NCBI RefSeq assembly: GCF_000764305.2
Contig: NW_025932429.1
Coordinates: 21,302 to 85,301 of the forward strand
Length of the DNA stretch: 64,000 nucleotides
Direction of reading: 5' to 3'
Source of the DNA: Hyalella azteca
Lineage: Eukaryota > Arthropoda > Malacostraca > Amphipoda > Hyalellidae
The notes beneath the pieces are model-generated. The model was not told where the DNA came from and searched no databases. It was given only the letters and a program-made list of their open reading frames with translations. Every line of letters starts with the position of its first letter. Position 1 is the stretch's first letter. The translations under genes and the position numbers were made by a program. Positions 62,105 to 64,000 of this stretch are shown here, in pieces.

Positions 62105-62664
62105 GGCATGTTTCGGAAGTAATCATAAGTCGACAGGCCAACGGCTGCTCGTGACAATTCGTGGCCTCTCATCCATCACAGTCTATTAAGAGCGCAAACA
62201 GAACCTCAAACAGAGGCAGTCAATCACCTACCGCTTGCTCATGCATGATCGCCTTCTGCGCTCTCAAACGTGATTAAAACACTTTTCATTCATTTTCTAT
62301 GGTGTAAAATGTCTGCTGCTGTTTCTACATTTTATGTAATCGTTTAAATTATAGCAACTGCATCTTTTCCTGCCATTGAAAGGTCAAAGCTGGCCGAAGC
62401 TGCTAACACGGCTTCTGCGGTTGCACTTGCTTCTGCTTCTTTGGCTAAAAAGTCGTACGTTGTCTGAGAACACGAACTGCAGCTGTTTCTATATTAGCTG
62501 CAGTTATCGCAGTGCAGCCGCAGCATTGCGTAACTTGGTTGTTATGGCACAACATACGGCCGAGGAAGGAAGGAGGGATCTGGCGAAACGAGGAGAGGGA
62601 AGGGAACACTAGAAAAGGAACCAGAATAGAATATGAATGTCGGCACTAAAGAAATATGCCCATG
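62105..62664. other. Non-coding stretch
   Basis: A short alanine-rich frame (KLAEAANTASAVALASASLA) occurs at about 62382-62455 on the plus strand within a GCTTCTG-rich tract. It has no start or splice support. Confidence 0.45.
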
Positions 62665-62715
62665 GCCTGTTGCCGATTCTTGTACTTTTCGTGACTTGAT
62701 TCCACAAGGGATCTG
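62664..62715 (-). mobile_element. LINE 3' tail fragment
   Basis: On the minus strand this reads CAAGTCACGAAAAGTACAAG then AATCGGCAACAGGCC, the same tail as at 5699-5740 and 30005-30034. No coding part is attached. Confidence 0.7.
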
Positions 62716-63130
62716 AACTGTAGGAGAAATAATAGAAATGGGCTAAAATAGAGAAAGAGAGAAAGGCGAGTTGGTGGAGTGAAAGATATATGAGAAGGAA
62801 CTAATGGGAGAAGCATGAGAGGTAGCATAAGCAGTGTTAGGAGCACAGGGAACTGAGATAGGAGATCCAGAACAGAATAAAGTTAAATTAAAATAAAAAA
62901 TGTCCCGAGCTTTGAGTAGGAATTGGCTTGTAACTTTCCGTATTCTTTTTTTATTTACCATCAACGAACCTGGAGAAAAAAGGCACCAACTTTTGATGCC
63001 TTATGAAGGAATTAAATGAAGTAAAAATATGTCCAGGAATTACCCTAAGTAAGAAATATCTTGAACGAAAATAGAAGAATTATCTCCTACTTAGGAGAGA
63101 AAATAGCACAAGCCAAAGAATTAAAAAATG
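62715..63130. other. Purine-rich non-coding stretch
   Basis: GA-rich sequence (GAGAAAGAGAGAAAGGCGAG at about 62750) with no supported gene. Confidence 0.5.
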
Positions 63131-63640
63131 ATTAAAATTATTAGTATCAGAACTAATATCAAGAAGGAAAGAAGTAATTTTGAAATTTTCCTTGAAAATA
63201 ATTAAAGTATATGCATCAGAAGAGGTAATATGAAGCACAAAAGTTTATGATCATATCTGATAGAGAAAGGTATCCGATGATTAGAAACCAAAAATATTTA
63301 TAAAATAAAATATGCAATAAGAAATAATAAAAATGACAAAAATTGTTAATAATGTATATTTATAACTAATAAGTGAAAAGGTTGAAGTATAAATATCATT
63401 AATAATAATATAAATTTTCAAAATAGTAATGTTTGAACTGATAATAAAATAGTTTAAGGATTAGCCTCAGAACTAATCGATTAATTGGAGCATTTATGAT
63501 AAACTAGTAAACTGCATGATTTCAATTATTAACATCAGAACTGATATAAAAAAAACATCAAACTATTAGTATGATAACCAATTATATGAAGGATTAAAGG
63601 ATTAACATCAGAACTAATATAAAAAGTTTAATGTATAACT
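63130..63640. repeat. Degenerate ~70-bp repeat
   Basis: The motif ATCAGAACTAATAT or a close variant recurs at about 63145, 63213, 63464, 63533 and 63607, with spacings near 70 or multiples. The sequence is very AT-rich and strongly diverged. Confidence 0.5.
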
Positions 63641-63724
63641 ATAAAGATGCCTAATGCACCACAAGAATTAAGAGGCCTCTAAAAAAGAACTTTCTCTGCT
63701 TCATGCAACGCGAAAATTCAATTT

Positions 63725-63967
63725 TTGTTCGATAGCGTTGAAATCGCAGAGACGATTATTGATAAAATGAACGGCTATAAATCCGTCGAGTTCTCTGATA
63801 ATGTTTCAAATCATTTTTCTCGTCATACGAAAAACATGAAGTTACTCGAGCCGCGCAGAATTCGGGACTTTAAACTAATTAAAAATATAGTGCGGGCCGA
63901 CACAATGTACCAGGAAGGGCCTGGAGCGTCGCATGGCTGGGGGACGCTGCAGTATAGCGGCATCTGA
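63725..63967 (+). CDS. Short open frame, unrecognised
   Basis: An 80-codon frame near the right edge (VEIAETIIDKMNGYKSVEFS, then LEPRRIRDFKLIKNIVRAD) ends at TGA, 63965-63967. The amino-acid mix looks more protein-like than most chance frames here, and the base composition rises above the AT-rich repeat to its left. No domain is recognised, no ATG starts it, and no splice sites were established. It could be a transposon fragment or chance. Confidence 0.2.
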   Translation: MFDSVEIAETIIDKMNGYKSVEFSDNVSNHFSRHTKNMKLLEPRRIRDFKLIKNIVRADTMYQEGPGASHGWGTLQYSGI

Positions 63968-64000
63968 TGAAGGGTCGCTGAGACAAAAGACAATCTACTC

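Overview
This is a eukaryotic, AT-rich and almost gene-free window. It is intron or intergenic DNA full of transposon remnants, with no operons, ribosome binding sites, rRNA, canonical tRNA or CRISPR array. The only host gene I can support is the 3' part of an arthropod sidestep-family cell-surface receptor gene on the + strand. That family and the repeat content (CR1/Jockey-like LINE, dimeric tRNA-type SINE, Tc1 remnant) point to an arthropod, possibly a crustacean. The crustacean part is a weak inference.

Host gene. An exon starts at 48478 after a good acceptor. It encodes an immunoglobulin domain, a fibronectin-III-like domain, one membrane helix and a basic stop-transfer stretch, and ends at a candidate donor at 49220. 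A 4.3 kb interval, phase 0 at both ends, separates it from a Ser/Pro-rich exon at 53559-54194. That exon has a stop codon and an AATAAA 23 bases later, and fits as the cytoplasmic tail and terminal exon. The first exon carries two single-base frameshifts, so it is either a pseudogene or contains assembly errors. I found no upstream Ig exons in the window.

Mobile DNA from left to right: a decayed LINE (about 3958-5740); a tRNA-like SINE (9.1 kb); a Tc1 transposase remnant (18.5-19.1 kb); a degenerate satellite of about 125 bp (20.1-20.7 kb); a long imperfect inverted-repeat element (23.8-24.4 kb); a SINE/LINE composite (26.1 kb); a LINE 3' tail (30.0 kb); a composite repeat with a 22-bp minisatellite (36.1-37.3 kb, with relatives at 45.2-45.8 and 50.9-51.6 kb); a foldback element (38.3-38.6 kb); a 31-bp minisatellite interrupted by a dimeric SINE (41.6-42.3 kb); two copies of a ~950 bp terminal-inverted-repeat transposon (57.4 and 59.4 kb); a TTAA-type MITE between them (58.6 kb); and two ~140 bp MITEs (36.7 and 62.0 kb). 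The two ~140 bp MITEs share terminal bases and CWG-type target duplications with the ~950 bp elements.

The best leads concern mobile-element biology. The first is a family of elements with GGGCC ends and 3-bp CAG/CTG target duplications, in which the long copies keep a protein remnant I do not recognise. The second is a SINE and a LINE that share a 3' tail. The third is an unclassified composite repeat with related minisatellites at two loci. I found no convincing new multi-gene system.
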